A stretch of 64,000 nucleotides of DNA. It comes from Betaproteobacteria bacterium HGW-Betaproteobacteria-22 (lineage in GTDB: Bacteria; Pseudomonadota; Gammaproteobacteria; Burkholderiales; Methylophilaceae). This document shows positions 1-11,424 of the stretch, piece by piece; the first letter of the stretch is position 1, and each line of letters opens with the position of its first letter. A program made the position numbers and the translations under genes. Under the pieces are notes generated by a model that saw only the letters and a program-made list of their open reading frames with translations, did not search any database and was not told the DNA's origin. The DNA is taken from contig PHCJ01000008.1 in assembly GCA_002842285.1 (NCBI GenBank), positions 18,585 through 82,584 of the forward strand, written 5' to 3'.

Positions 1-263
1 GACAAGCGGCCATACTCAACCAAAACTTTGATTAGATTCTGTCCGTTTTCATTGAGGTTATCGCCGCATGCTTTCAAAAAAGTTGCTTGCAGTTCACTGC
101 TCACCACTTTAGGGTCTTGGATGTAAGCCTTGATTTGCGCATCACTTGCAACCGCAGCAGCAAAACTCAGCATCTCAGACCATTTACCCAATGCCTTTTG
201 CTCACGACCTAATTTATAGGCAGCAACTGCGTAAGGCCTTGCGATGGTTGATAATTCAGCCAT
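1..263 (-). CDS. atpH: ATP synthase F1 subunit delta (partial, C-terminus outside window)
   Basis: Minus-strand reading from ATG at 263 gives MAELSTIARPYAVAAYKLGREQKALGKWSEML...; directly upstream partner of atpF in a standard atp operon. Confidence 0.92.
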   Translation of the reverse strand, partial: MAELSTIARPYAVAAYKLGREQKALGKWSEMLSFAAAVASDAQIKAYIQDPKVVSSELQATFLKACGDNLNENGQNLIKVLVEYGRL

Positions 264-293
264 GTGTTTTCCTTTATCTCTTAGCCTTGGGCC

Positions 294-764
294 TTAAAGT
301 TCTGCTGCAAGTTTAGCCAACAATTCGCTGTGTGCTTTTGCGTCAATTTCTTTACGCAGAATCTTCTCTGCACCAGCAATCGCCAGTGTAGAAACTTGCG
401 CACGCAAACCTTCTTTAGCGCGGTTTACTTCTTGCTCAATTTCCGCTTTAGCGCCTGCGATAATACGATCACCCTCAACCTTAGCATTACCTTTAGCTTC
501 TTCAATGATTTGTGTGCCGCGTTTTTCAGCTTGCGCAATGATCTCAGACGCCTTTTGTTTAGCCTCAGCCAATGTTACTTCTGATTTTTTCGCTGCAGCC
601 TCAAGCGCGTTTCTGCCATCTGCTGCTGCTGCCAAACCATCAGCGATATCTTTTTGGCGCGTTTCAATCGCTTTTAACAGCGGCGGCCAAACGAATTTCA
701 CTGTGAACCAAATCAGCGTAGCAAAAGCTAATGCTTGCGCAATCAGTGTAAAGTTAATGTTCAT
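294..764 (-). CDS. atpF: ATP synthase F0 subunit b
   Basis: 156 aa, [44 protein letters not shown]; typical subunit b N-terminal TM and coiled coil. Confidence 0.97.
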   Translation of the reverse strand: MNINFTLIAQALAFATLIWFTVKFVWPPLLKAIETRQKDIADGLAAAADGRNALEAAAKKSEVTLAEAKQKASEIIAQAEKRGTQIIEEAKGNAKVEGDRIIAGAKAEIEQEVNRAKEGLRAQVSTLAIAGAEKILRKEIDAKAHSELLAKLAAEL

Positions 765-837
765 TTTTGATCCATTTTGTTAATCATAAAAGCACTAGCC
801 ATTAATGATTAATGGCTAGTTAGCTTAATTTTGCCAA

Positions 838-1173
<336 letters not shown>

Positions 1174-1200
1174 TTACTTAAAAAACCTTAGCGCGATTAT

Positions 1201-2103
<903 letters not shown>

Positions 2104-2112
2104 TTAATTAAA

Positions 2113-2514
2113 TTACACGTTTAATTTACTAAGCGCCGCTCCTGAAAACAAGGCCGCCGCCGCCAAACCGGCAATTAGTGCAAACGGCACCAACTGCTCA
2201 ACTACTTTAAAAATGATAAACAATAAAATGATTATCACCAAAATCTTTACTGCTTCCGCTTTTAGCAGATTCACCAATATTGCGGATGCCTCTGTGCTTT
2301 GGCTGCTGCGCTTAGCCACAAGCGATGCGACATAAGCGCCTATAACTACGGTTACACCACCCAGTATCGCAGAAAAGGCTGCATTAACACCAGAGAAAGC
2401 CAGCACGGTTAGCGCTACCGCCAAGGTTGCAATTAGCTGTATTTTAAGCATTTTGCTAAAAACTTCTGTTGGCTTTAATGCTGACAATGACTTGATCCAG
2501 TTAATTTTGAACAC
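2113..2514 (-). CDS. atpI: ATP synthase protein I (AtpI-like)
   Basis: 133 aa small membrane protein upstream of atpB in the operon. Confidence 0.8.
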   Translation of the reverse strand: MFKINWIKSLSALKPTEVFSKMLKIQLIATLAVALTVLAFSGVNAAFSAILGGVTVVIGAYVASLVAKRSSQSTEASAILVNLLKAEAVKILVIIILLFIIFKVVEQLVPFALIAGLAAAALFSGAALSKLNV

Positions 2515-2636
2515 AATACCACGCTGCAGCTATAACTACCGTAGCTAGCAAAGACCGCGATTTTGAATTATTACCGCTTTCTAGTCAAGCTTTAAGTTGT
2601 ATCAATTTAGTTACTTGTTTAAGTAAAATGAAACAC

Positions 2637-3500
2637 TTAGCGTGTAATCTTATGAATAATTTCATCCAGCTGGTCAAGATTGGCGTAGCTGATTTTCAAG
2701 GTGCCCGCGCCGTTGCTACCCGCTTTAATGCTCACCGCAGCCCCTAATTGGTCGCTTAACGTAGCTTGCAGGCGCAAAATATCCTGATCAGCCTTGAGCT
2801 TGGTCGCCGCTTTTTTTTCAGGCTTCACAATTTGTTCATTGAATTTTTTTACTAGATTTTCTGCTTCGCGCACCGATAGATCGTTATAAATAATTTGTTC
2901 TGCCAGCATCACTTGCTGTGCGCCATCCAAACCTATCAACGTGCGCGCGTGGCCCATATCTAATTTGCCTTGCATTAACATTTCCTGCACAGGCACAGTT
3001 AAAGACAGCAGACGCAATAAATTTGATACTGCGACACGTGAGCGTCCCACAGCCAGCGCTGCTTTTTCATGTGTCATGGCAAATTCATCAATCAGGCGCT
3101 TGATGCCTTGCGCTTCTTCCAGTGGATTTAAGTTCTCACGCTGAATATTCTCAATCAAGGCCATGGCCAGTGCTGACTCATCCGCAATTTCCCGCACCAG
3201 CACCGGCACTTCTTTCAAACCAGCTATCCGGCTCGCACGCCAGCGACGCTCACCGGCAATAATCTCGTACTGCTCATCTGTCAATTGACGCACCAGAATA
3301 GGCTGCATAACGCCCTGAGTTTTGATTGAATCCGCTAAAGTCTGCAGGGCAGTTTCATCCATATAGCTACGCGGCTGATATTTTCCGGGCTGCAACTGCT
3401 CAACCTTCAGCATCAGCAGTGAATCCGCTTCGCCTACACTCCCCATATCACCTGCCAACAGGGCATCCAAACCACGTCCAAGGCCTTTTAACTTAACCAT
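2637..3500 (-). CDS. parB: Chromosome partitioning protein ParB
   Basis: KGLGRGLDALL N-terminus, GERRWRAS and ENIQRENLNPLEEA motifs. Confidence 0.97.
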   Translation of the reverse strand: MVKLKGLGRGLDALLAGDMGSVGEADSLLMLKVEQLQPGKYQPRSYMDETALQTLADSIKTQGVMQPILVRQLTDEQYEIIAGERRWRASRIAGLKEVPVLVREIADESALAMALIENIQRENLNPLEEAQGIKRLIDEFAMTHEKAALAVGRSRVAVSNLLRLLSLTVPVQEMLMQGKLDMGHARTLIGLDGAQQVMLAEQIIYNDLSVREAENLVKKFNEQIVKPEKKAATKLKADQDILRLQATLSDQLGAAVSIKAGSNGAGTLKISYANLDQLDEIIHKITR

Positions 3501-4278
3501 GTTTTTTCTCTTTATTCACATGTTGTTTACTAATAATCTCACGCGCCAATTCCAGATACGCGACAGCACCCTTGGAACTTTTGTCATAACTCAATACTGG
3601 CAAGCCATAACTTGGCGCCTCGGCCAAGCGTATGTTGCGCGGAATCACCGTTTGATAAACCTTATCGCCAAAATGATCAATCAACTGCGCGGATACCTGC
3701 TGCGCCAGCATGTTGCGGTTATCAAACAGGGTTCTTAACAAACCTTCGATTTCCAGCGCTGGGTTTAAATGTGCACGTACTTTTTTAATCGTGTTGACCA
3801 GATCCGACAGGCCTTCCAGGGCATAATACTCGCACTGCATGGGAATCATGACTGCATTGGCTGCTGTCAGTGCGTTCACCGTTACAAGATTCAGAGCAGG
3901 GGGGCAGTCTAGCAGCACGACATCATAAGCATGGTTTAATTTGGCAATGGCCACCTTCAGGCGGTTTTCCCGGGCAAGTTCATTCACCAACTCGACCTCA
4001 GCACCCGCCAACTCTCGATTAGATGGTGCAATGTCAAAACCGGCTTTCTCGCTCTTAACGATTACCTCCTGTAAAGACTTCTCACCAATCAGCACATGAT
4101 AAATGCTTAATTTCAAATGCGCCTTATCAACACCGCTACCCGTACTCGCATTACCCTGCGGGTCCAAGTCAATCAATAATACACGCTGACCCAAACTCGC
4201 GAGGCTTGCCGCCAGATTCACACACGTGGTTGTTTTGCCTACACCACCTTTTTGATTGGTAATCGCCAGTATTTTCAT
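3493..4278 (-). CDS. parA: Chromosome partitioning ATPase ParA (Soj)
   Basis: KGGVGKTTTCVNLAASLA deviant Walker A; overlaps parB by 8 nt. Confidence 0.97.
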   Translation of the reverse strand: MKILAITNQKGGVGKTTTCVNLAASLASLGQRVLLIDLDPQGNASTGSGVDKAHLKLSIYHVLIGEKSLQEVIVKSEKAGFDIAPSNRELAGAEVELVNELARENRLKVAIAKLNHAYDVVLLDCPPALNLVTVNALTAANAVMIPMQCEYYALEGLSDLVNTIKKVRAHLNPALEIEGLLRTLFDNRNMLAQQVSAQLIDHFGDKVYQTVIPRNIRLAEAPSYGLPVLSYDKSSKGAVAYLELAREIISKQHVNKEKKHG

Positions 4279-4288
4279 TAATGTTTAC

Positions 4289-4966
4289 TCATGTCTCTTG
4301 CTTTAACACGATTAAATGCCGCTCCGCAACTAAACCTGCCACTTTTAAGGGGATAATCTCACTGGGCTGGATGCCACTCTTTGCAAACTCATGTTCGGGT
4401 ATCGTGCCCTTCATGGCCAGCCACTTACCACCTTCTTTTAACAAATGCTTTGTCAATTTCACGAACAGACCAATTTCTGAAAAAGCGCGGGAAGTGATGA
4501 CATCAAACTTGTCTTTCATGGCTTGCTCGCCGATTTCTTGCGCTTCAATGCGCCCATGAATGACATCAAGATTAGCCAGGCCAAGCTGCGCTTTTACCTG
4601 ACGCATGAAACTCACTTTTTTCAACACCGCATCAATGGCTGTCACCTTTAGCGCAGGCAGGCATATCGCCAGTGGAATGCTAGGCAAACCCGCCCCGGCG
4701 CCCACATCAAGTAAGTGCTCACACTCTATGTGAGGCAACAATGACAAGCTATCAAGAATATGCAATGTCATCATATCCAAGGGATCGCGCACTGCCGTTA
4801 AATTATGCACTTGGTTCCATTTATATATCAGCGCCACATAATCCAGCAATTTTTGCTGTTGTTCCCGGGTTAAATCCAGCCCCATTTCCTGCAGGCCTGC
4901 TGCCAGTTTTGTAGCTAGCTGAGCGCGTACATCCGCTTTTAAATTGGCTGGCATATTACCCGTCAT
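4289..4966 (-). CDS. rsmG: 16S rRNA (guanine527-N7)-methyltransferase
   Basis: [31 protein letters not shown] and [17 protein letters not shown] motifs. Confidence 0.95.
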   Translation of the reverse strand: MTGNMPANLKADVRAQLATKLAAGLQEMGLDLTREQQQKLLDYVALIYKWNQVHNLTAVRDPLDMMTLHILDSLSLLPHIECEHLLDVGAGAGLPSIPLAICLPALKVTAIDAVLKKVSFMRQVKAQLGLANLDVIHGRIEAQEIGEQAMKDKFDVITSRAFSEIGLFVKLTKHLLKEGGKWLAMKGTIPEHEFAKSGIQPSEIIPLKVAGLVAERHLIVLKQET

Positions 4967-6897
4967 GCCACGTTACCCACATCGGGGGCATTCTGCCCAA
5001 CCTCATTCTCGCGCAGTACTTTCATGCGGGATTTGCGCTTTAGGTAAACCAGCAACAATGACACCGCAGCCGGCGTAATGCCTGAAATACGACTGGCCTG
5101 CCCAATCGTTTCCGGTTTATGTGCATTTAACTTTTGCTGCGCTTCTATGGGCAGTCCGTGAATCTCTCGATAATCCATGTCTGCCGGCAGCTTGGTATTT
5201 TCCTGACCTCGGCTACGCGCCACCTCATCGGCCTGACGGTCGATATACCCTTGGTATTTTGCCGCAATCTCCACCTGCTCCCGCACTGCCGGATTTAACT
5301 CCCCCAGCCCGTCGGCTCTCAAGGTGAGGAGGGCGTCATAACTCACTTCCGGGCGACGCAATAATTCAAACAAACTATACTCATGCTCCAAAGGCTTACC
5401 AAAAAGCGCCTGCATGCAATCTGCACTTAAACTTGCGGGTTGTACGAAGGTCTTTTTCAGGCGCTCCTGTTCACGCAGAATCGCCTCTTTTTTGCGGCTA
5501 AACGCCTCCCAACGCACGTCATCCACCAACCCTAATTTGCGGCCAGTTTCAGTCAGGCGCATATCGGCATTATCCTCACGCAACTGCAAACGGTATTCCG
5601 CGCGGCTGGTAAACATGCGGTAAGGCTCGCTGACGCCACGTGTAATCAAATCATCTACCAACACGCCTAAATAAGCCTCATCACGTGCGGGACACCAGGC
5701 CTCTTTTTCCTGCACATATAAAGCGGCGTTCGCCCCTGCCAGCAAACCTTGCGCCGCGGCTTCTTCATAGCCTGTAGTACCATTAATCTGGCCCGCAAAA
5801 AACAAACCTTTCACGGTTTTGGTTTCTAGACTGGCCTTTAAGCCGCGCGGATCGTAATAATCGTACTCAATCGCATAACCGGGGCGCAAAATGTGCGCAT
5901 TCTCTAAACCGCGTACCGAACGCACCAGCGCCAGCTGAATATCAAAAGGCAAACTGGTCGAGATACCATTCGGATAAATCTCGTTGGTTGCCAAACCTTC
6001 TGGTTCCAGAAAAATCTGGTGCGAATCTTTATCGGCAAAGCGATGAATCTTATCCTCGACACTTGGACAGTAACGTGGCCCCACACCTTCAATCACACCG
6101 GTATACATCGGTGAGCGATCTAAACCGCTGCGAATAATCTCGTGCGTACGCGCATTGGTATGTGTTATCCAGCACGGCAGCTGTGTGGGATGTTGCGCCG
6201 CGTTTCCCATAAATGAAAATACCGGCACCGGATCATCGCCCGGCTGCACCGTCATCACAGAATAATCTATGGTTCGGCCGTCAATACGCGGCGGCGTGCC
6301 CGTTTTTAAACGCCCAGCGGGTAAGCCGATTTCACGCAAACGCGCTGCAAGCGAGATGGCAGGGGGGTCGCCTGCGCGCCCGGCACTATAATTTTGCAGA
6401 CCCACATGCACCAAGCCACCCAGAAATGTGCCGGCAGTGAGTACAACTGACTTTGCCGCAAAACGCAACCCTATTTGCGTCACCACGCCTGCCGCTCTAT
6501 CGCCTTGCAGTATGATGTCATCCACCGCCTGCTGAAACAACCATAGGTTAGGCTGATTTTCTAAACGGTGGCGAATCGCAGCCTTATATAAAACGCGGTC
6601 TGCCTGTGCACGTGTAGCGCGAACGGCAGGCCCTTTACTGGAGTTCAAAATGCGAAACTGAATACCGCCCTCATCCGTCGCGGCCGCCATTGCGCCGCCT
6701 AGCGCGTCTATTTCTTTGACTAAATGCCCTTTACCTATCCCCCCGATGCTGGGGTTACATGACATTTGCCCCAATGTTTCGATGTTGTGCGTAAGCAATA
6801 AGGTTTTTTGCCCCATACGCGCAGCGGCCAGCGCAGCCTCGGTGCCGGCATGGCCGCCACCAACAACAATCACATCAAAAATATCAGGATAATCCAT
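4963..6897 (-). CDS. mnmG: tRNA uridine-5-carboxymethylaminomethyl modification enzyme MnmG (GidA)
   Basis: [45 protein letters not shown]. Confidence 0.97.
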   Translation of the reverse strand: MDYPDIFDVIVVGGGHAGTEAALAAARMGQKTLLLTHNIETLGQMSCNPSIGGIGKGHLVKEIDALGGAMAAATDEGGIQFRILNSSKGPAVRATRAQADRVLYKAAIRHRLENQPNLWLFQQAVDDIILQGDRAAGVVTQIGLRFAAKSVVLTAGTFLGGLVHVGLQNYSAGRAGDPPAISLAARLREIGLPAGRLKTGTPPRIDGRTIDYSVMTVQPGDDPVPVFSFMGNAAQHPTQLPCWITHTNARTHEIIRSGLDRSPMYTGVIEGVGPRYCPSVEDKIHRFADKDSHQIFLEPEGLATNEIYPNGISTSLPFDIQLALVRSVRGLENAHILRPGYAIEYDYYDPRGLKASLETKTVKGLFFAGQINGTTGYEEAAAQGLLAGANAALYVQEKEAWCPARDEAYLGVLVDDLITRGVSEPYRMFTSRAEYRLQLREDNADMRLTETGRKLGLVDDVRWEAFSRKKEAILREQERLKKTFVQPASLSADCMQALFGKPLEHEYSLFELLRRPEVSYDALLTLRADGLGELNPAVREQVEIAAKYQGYIDRQADEVARSRGQENTKLPADMDYREIHGLPIEAQQKLNAHKPETIGQASRISGITPAAVSLLLVYLKRKSRMKVLRENEVGQNAPDVGNVA

Positions 6898-7140
6898 GGG
6901 TTAAATTCTACAATCCAAAATGCCAAGCTAGATTTTATGGTTCACTAAATTTCATGGTTCAAAAGTTACGGTGCAATCAAAAAAAACCGTCACCGCTCAA
7001 GAGGTAGAAGTTTAACTTAAACTCTCGCTCAGGTCATGCGCAACACTACTTTTAGTGCTTATTTTTTGCACAAACATAAGCGCATTACAACATCGTCATA
7101 CATTCTTAACAAAATTGGCATACAATAACCGTTAATCGCT

Positions 7141-7154
7141 TTAATCTAGGTCAA
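7141..7154. promoter_or_regulatory. Weak FNR/ANR-box-like sequence TTAATCTAGGTCAA upstream of cytochrome c gene
   Basis: 8/10 matches to TTGAT-N4-ATCAA half-sites; 90 bp upstream of the start codon. Confidence 0.35.
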
Positions 7155-7230
7155 ATTAGTTTAGAATTAGGCAAGTTACAATAATCTTAAAATTGCTACT
7201 TTAATTATTAATATACTTATGGAGATTTAT

Positions 7231-7683
7231 ATGAAAACATTCAACATCGCATTAGCTGCCATGTTTGGTTTTGCCGCTTTTACTGCCCAAGCCGCAGAGA
7301 AATCAAGCATCACCAACGCTGAAGCGCTCACAAAAAAATATGTCACCATTGCACAAACGGTGAATCCTGAGTTCGTATCTTCAGTGACTGAAGGCAAAAT
7401 ATTCTTTAACCGTAAATTTAAATTGAGCAGTGGCAAAGAAGCCGCCTGCGCTTCATGCCACACACAAAATCCGGCTGACCAGGGTAAAAATATCATTACC
7501 GGCAAAACTATCGCCCCGCTTTCTCCGGCAGTGAATAACAAACGCTTTAGAAGCCTGGACAAAGTTGAAGAGAAATTTACAGAACACTGTAATGAAATTT
7601 TAGGTACTGATTGCACGGCCGCAGAAAAAGCAAACTACATTGTTTATCTTTTAACTGAAAGAACACCAACAGCTAAGAAATAA
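7231..7683 (+). CDS. Small secreted c-type cytochrome (DUF1924/SHP-like)
   Basis: Signal peptide then single CASCH heme motif; start moved to 7231 because GGAG RBS precedes ATGAAAACATTC. Confidence 0.75.
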   Translation: MKTFNIALAAMFGFAAFTAQAAEKSSITNAEALTKKYVTIAQTVNPEFVSSVTEGKIFFNRKFKLSSGKEAACASCHTQNPADQGKNIITGKTIAPLSPAVNNKRFRSLDKVEEKFTEHCNEILGTDCTAAEKANYIVYLLTERTPTAKK

Positions 7684-7698
7684 TCAGCCAGCGTTATT

Positions 7699-7732
7699 AA
7701 AAAGCAGTGTTTCACGTGAAACACTGCTTTTT
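7699..7732 (+). terminator. 34-nt perfect palindrome plus T-run after cytochrome gene, with parS at its core
   Basis: AAAAAGCAGTGTTTCACGTGAAACACTGCTTTTT followed by further T; begins 15 nt after the stop codon. Confidence 0.7.
7708..7723. promoter_or_regulatory. parS: parS site 1 (TGTTTCACGTGAAACA)
   Basis: Perfect match to the canonical 16-bp chromosomal parS palindrome, about 3.4 kb from parA. Confidence 0.9.
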
Positions 7733-7766
7733 TTACGCCTAGATTTTCACCTGCATAAAAGTTAAA

Positions 7767-7801
7767 GTAGCCTCGATTTCACTGCGTTACATCGAGACTA
7801 C
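7767..7801 (-). terminator. Hairpin downstream of the R-M gene
   Basis: Arms GTAGCCTCGAT / ATCGAGACTAC (10/11 complementary); followed on the minus strand by TTTAACTTTTA; 25 nt beyond the stop at 7826. Confidence 0.5.
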
Positions 7802-7825
7802 CAGATCGACGGTATCTCGGCGTGC

Positions 7826-10717
7826 TTAAATTTTTCTACGCGCCTTCTTCAGTTTATCCGCAACCGGCAACAAACTGGTGATTTTTTGATACCGCTCAAA
7901 CAAAAACGCCACGCGCGCGGCATCTGTGTTTGCACCTTTGTAACCATACGCCGCATCCACCGCTTTATCTAACGCCTGATGCGCTTTGAGCAGATTCGCC
8001 GGCATAGTCAGCGGATCGTACAAATCCGCCAGTGAGGCATTGGGGTGGGCGGCACGCGCATCCAGCACCGCTTGCGCGGCAGCTTCTATGTTTTGGTAGT
8101 AGCGCAATTCATTGCGCAAAGGAGTGATGGTTGCCCCATCGCTATTCGCGATCTGAAGATCGCTCCTACAATCTGGCCACGGGAAGTTGTTGTAAACAAT
8201 GCCAGCCGAATATCGATAACGACTTTCCAATCGCCCGCAAACAGCACGCACCCAAGAGTTATGCATATTCGAAGTTAGAATGCCGAAACTAAAAAGTGTG
8301 GCCTCTGGAATAATATAAATTTGATTTGATGCGATAACTTTAGCATCTAGAAATGCTATTGGAATATAGGTTCGCCTTTCAGAAGAGACAGTAGGAAAGG
8401 CTAAATAATTTGAATCAGGCTGTCGAATTTCAGCAAACAATGCAGGCGTCGTAGCTAAATTTTGAGTGGTTTTTCTATTGCTATTTTTACGCCAAATTTG
8501 CACTGCCTCAATACGTTTAAGCACTACCGGCATTGATGATAAAACTTGAGGCTCAGCGTCACGAAGCCATAAACAGTATCGAGCCTGATTTCTAATCAAT
8601 TCTTGACCACCAACGAATGGTCTGATGTAATTCTCAGCGTTTTTGTATAAACCAATAAGCTCTAACCTCTCTTCAGGTGACAAAGTATAATTTCCATCAT
8701 CAAGCGCAAAACTTCCATACCTAACTTCCGGAACATTACTTATTGGAAATGACGAGCTACTTAACAATAAATCGGTAGCATCTACAAGATAAGGGTTGAT
8801 ATTGCCAGCCTTTACTGCATGTGGCTCGCCCTTAATATCATCATATTCATAAATCGTTTTGTCTGCTACATCCTGCAAACCAAAACCAATAATCACGCAA
8901 TGCACAGCGGCTTTGCCTCTTGCTTCATTGCTCCAACTAAACGTGCGGTGTGCAAAGTGAATTTTAATGCCTTGTGCCAACATCCAGCCCCACAACACAC
9001 CCACTTGCTCGCCTTGGGTGATGCTGTTAGTGGAAACAAACGCGCACTTGATTCCAGACGCTCCGTCCCCTGATCCTGTCGAAGGGGGCGCATCATTTAT
9101 AGCCAAAGTTTTAGTATTCGCAATCCCGTCGACAGGCTCAGGGAACGCGTTGCTGTGCATATACCGCGCTGCTTTAATATACCAAGCCGCTACAAAATCC
9201 AGCAAGCCTGCATTTTTAATATCACCGCACACCAATTGCATATCCGATTTTTGTGCTGTACTTTGTTCCTTTTTACCTAAAAACGGCGGGTTACCCAGCA
9301 CATAACTGCAACGCGCTGGTGGCAACACGCTTGCCCAATCGGTTTGCAGGGCATTGCCACACACAATGTGCGGCGTGGCTTTGAGCGGGATTCTTGCAAA
9401 ATAAGCGCCGAACTCTTCAGAGATTTTCATATTCATCTGGTGGTCGGTCAGCCATAGCGCAACCTGCGCGATTTGCGCGGGGAACTCTTCAATCTCGATG
9501 CCATAAAATTGGTCAACATCGATGTTAATTAAAGTTTGCACATCCAGCACCTGCTGGCCGCTTTCACGGCTGGCGCGTAATACTTCTAACTCTAGCAGGC
9601 GTAGCTCTCTATAAGTAATGACCAAAAAGTTGCCGCAACCGCAGGCAGGGTCAAAAAATGTGAGGCTGCGTAGTTTTTTATGAAACTCAAACAGGCGGTT
9701 TTTATTACCTTTTATTTTTTCAAATTCAGTCCATAGCGCATCTAAAAATAAGGGCTTAATCAGTTTTAAGATATTTTCTTCACTAGTGTAATGTGCGCCT
9801 AGATTGCGTCGCGCTTCGCTATCCATAATGCTCTGAAACAAACTGCCAAAGATGGCAGGGGAGATTAAGCTCCAATCCAGCGCGCATAAATCCAGCAGGG
9901 CTTCGCGCATTTTGCTGTCAAACTGGGCGGGCGGTAGCGTTTCGGAAAATAGTTTGCCGTTAATGTATGGAAAAGCACTCAGGCTTTCATCCAGATTGGT
10001 CAGGCGTTTTTCTGGCGCTTGATTTAGCACATAAAACAAGCTGGCGAGGTGGTGCGCCAAGTCACTGCCATCTGCGGCTGTTTTGGCTTCAATGTAATCT
10101 TGAAATAAACGCTTTTCAAAGATGGTGGTGTCCTCGCTAAACAAACAAAATAGCAAGCGCACCAAATAGACTTCTAACGCATGCCCGGTATAACCTACGC
10201 CTTTGAGTGCATCGTGTAGCTTACCCATGCGTTCTGCGGCTTTGATATTGATAGGGTCTTGCGCCTTGATAACCTGCGTTTGATACCCAGCAATAAAACC
10301 AAATGATTTTACGTTTTGGTATAAATCTTTAAGCAAAAATTCAGTAATGCACCCTGTGCTTAAATCATGCAACTGAAAACGCTGAAAATCACACACCAGC
10401 ACATAGCGCGGAACATCACGCTCTTTAATGCCAGAAAAATAATCAATGGCTTGGTTATAAGCACGCTTGAGGTCTTTACCGCGTGATTTCATTTCTACCA
10501 ATAATATGCCAGGCCAAAATAAATCCACATAACCATCGTTACCGCCATGTTTTTTAACCGCATGCTCAAAGGTGGCCACACGCTTATTAGTGATACCGAA
10601 TACTTCAAAAAAACCGATCAAAAAAGGTTTCGCTTGGCTGTCTTCATTGGCGGCATCATGCCACTCTTTAGCAAAAGCATTTGCGCGGGTTTTAATTTCG
10701 TTCCAAGACAGAGCCAT
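7826..10717 (-). CDS. Single-chain restriction endonuclease-methyltransferase (Type IIG/IIL, MmeI-like)
   Basis: N-terminal nuclease-like DGYVDLFWPGILLVEMKSRGKDL (D...ExK); adenine MTase motifs FDPACGCGNFL and NPPFLGKK; start placed at MALSWNEIKTRA (10717), since the ORF-track extension to 10786 (MFHVKH...) translates a parS site. Confidence 0.85.
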   Translation of the reverse strand: MALSWNEIKTRANAFAKEWHDAANEDSQAKPFLIGFFEVFGITNKRVATFEHAVKKHGGNDGYVDLFWPGILLVEMKSRGKDLKRAYNQAIDYFSGIKERDVPRYVLVCDFQRFQLHDLSTGCITEFLLKDLYQNVKSFGFIAGYQTQVIKAQDPINIKAAERMGKLHDALKGVGYTGHALEVYLVRLLFCLFSEDTTIFEKRLFQDYIEAKTAADGSDLAHHLASLFYVLNQAPEKRLTNLDESLSAFPYINGKLFSETLPPAQFDSKMREALLDLCALDWSLISPAIFGSLFQSIMDSEARRNLGAHYTSEENILKLIKPLFLDALWTEFEKIKGNKNRLFEFHKKLRSLTFFDPACGCGNFLVITYRELRLLELEVLRASRESGQQVLDVQTLINIDVDQFYGIEIEEFPAQIAQVALWLTDHQMNMKISEEFGAYFARIPLKATPHIVCGNALQTDWASVLPPARCSYVLGNPPFLGKKEQSTAQKSDMQLVCGDIKNAGLLDFVAAWYIKAARYMHSNAFPEPVDGIANTKTLAINDAPPSTGSGDGASGIKCAFVSTNSITQGEQVGVLWGWMLAQGIKIHFAHRTFSWSNEARGKAAVHCVIIGFGLQDVADKTIYEYDDIKGEPHAVKAGNINPYLVDATDLLLSSSSFPISNVPEVRYGSFALDDGNYTLSPEERLELIGLYKNAENYIRPFVGGQELIRNQARYCLWLRDAEPQVLSSMPVVLKRIEAVQIWRKNSNRKTTQNLATTPALFAEIRQPDSNYLAFPTVSSERRTYIPIAFLDAKVIASNQIYIIPEATLFSFGILTSNMHNSWVRAVCGRLESRYRYSAGIVYNNFPWPDCRSDLQIANSDGATITPLRNELRYYQNIEAAAQAVLDARAAHPNASLADLYDPLTMPANLLKAHQALDKAVDAAYGYKGANTDAARVAFLFERYQKITSLLPVADKLKKARRKI
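9069..9142. repeat. REP-like imperfect inverted repeat pair inside the R-M coding sequence
   Basis: CCTGATCCTGTCGAAGG (9069-9085) and CCGTCGACAGGCTCAGG (9126-9142) are inverted repeats with 2 mismatches over 17 bp. Confidence 0.7.
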
Positions 10718-10769
10718 ATTGTAATCAAGCGTTTTTATTAGTGGTTTAAAGTATACACCGCATATAGTG

Positions 10770-10785
10770 TGTTTCACGTGAAACA
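10770..10785. promoter_or_regulatory. parS: parS site 2 (TGTTTCACGTGAAACA)
   Basis: Perfect 16-bp palindrome upstream of the R-M gene. Confidence 0.9.
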
Positions 10786-10966
10786 CCGATTTTTAACGGC
10801 CAGTATTTAATATCTAATCTAGGGCGATTAAAAATAAAAAATTTACAATAATTTACAATGGGTTTGCGTATTCGCTTTTACTATTGACGAATAAGCATGA
10901 GCGCACTTATAGTGTTGCAAGCAAGACGCACTTGTTTTGTCGTTATTTATTACTTGGGAGCATTTT

Positions 10967-11302
10967 ATGGCGGGTAAATTTGAATTAAAAGTAGCAAAAA
11001 GTGGTCAGTTCCATTTCAACTTGTTGGCCAGCAATGGGCAAGTTATTTTGCAGTCAGAAATGTACGAAAGCAAAGCCAGCGCACAAAATGGCATTGCCTC
11101 AATTCAAAAAAATGCCGCGGACGATGCGCGTTATGAGCGCCTGGTATCAAAATCTGACAAACCCTATTTTGTGTTAAAAGCGGCTAATCATCAGATTATC
11201 GGGCAAAGCCAGCTATACGAAAGTGTTGCTTCACGCGACAACGGGATTGAGTCTGTTAAGAAAAATGCGCCTGAGGCCACAATTGTAGATTTGACCGCAT
11301 AA
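10967..11302 (+). CDS. YegP family (DUF1508) protein
   Basis: Two tandem repeats: KFELKVAKSGQFHFNLLASNGQVILQSEMYESKASAQNGIASIQKNA and ...YFVLKAANHQIIGQSQLYESVASRDNGIESVKKNA; start 10967 after GGGAG RBS. Confidence 0.9.
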   Translation: MAGKFELKVAKSGQFHFNLLASNGQVILQSEMYESKASAQNGIASIQKNAADDARYERLVSKSDKPYFVLKAANHQIIGQSQLYESVASRDNGIESVKKNAPEATIVDLTA

Positions 11303-11424
11303 CTCAGAGTGTATTGCTAACGCGAAATTGGGCGGGTTAAACTAATACTCGCCCAAAAAAACTTGGCCAAAGCAAACTCGCTTAAATTTCACCACACCTG
11401 TCATGGCTGGGCAACTTTTGAGTA

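Noticed and set aside
8967-9305. Plus-strand 112-aa ORF antisense to the R-M gene containing PSPDPVEGGAS and PSTGSGNAL
   Set aside because: It is the opposite-strand translation of the REP-like repeat within a strong coding gene; no independent coding evidence.
7826-10717. Multi-gene anti-phage system (BREX or DISARM) suggested by the large methylase
   Set aside because: No companion genes (pglZ, brxC, helicase and so on) are adjacent; the N-terminal D...ExK motif fits a stand-alone Type IIG/IIL enzyme.
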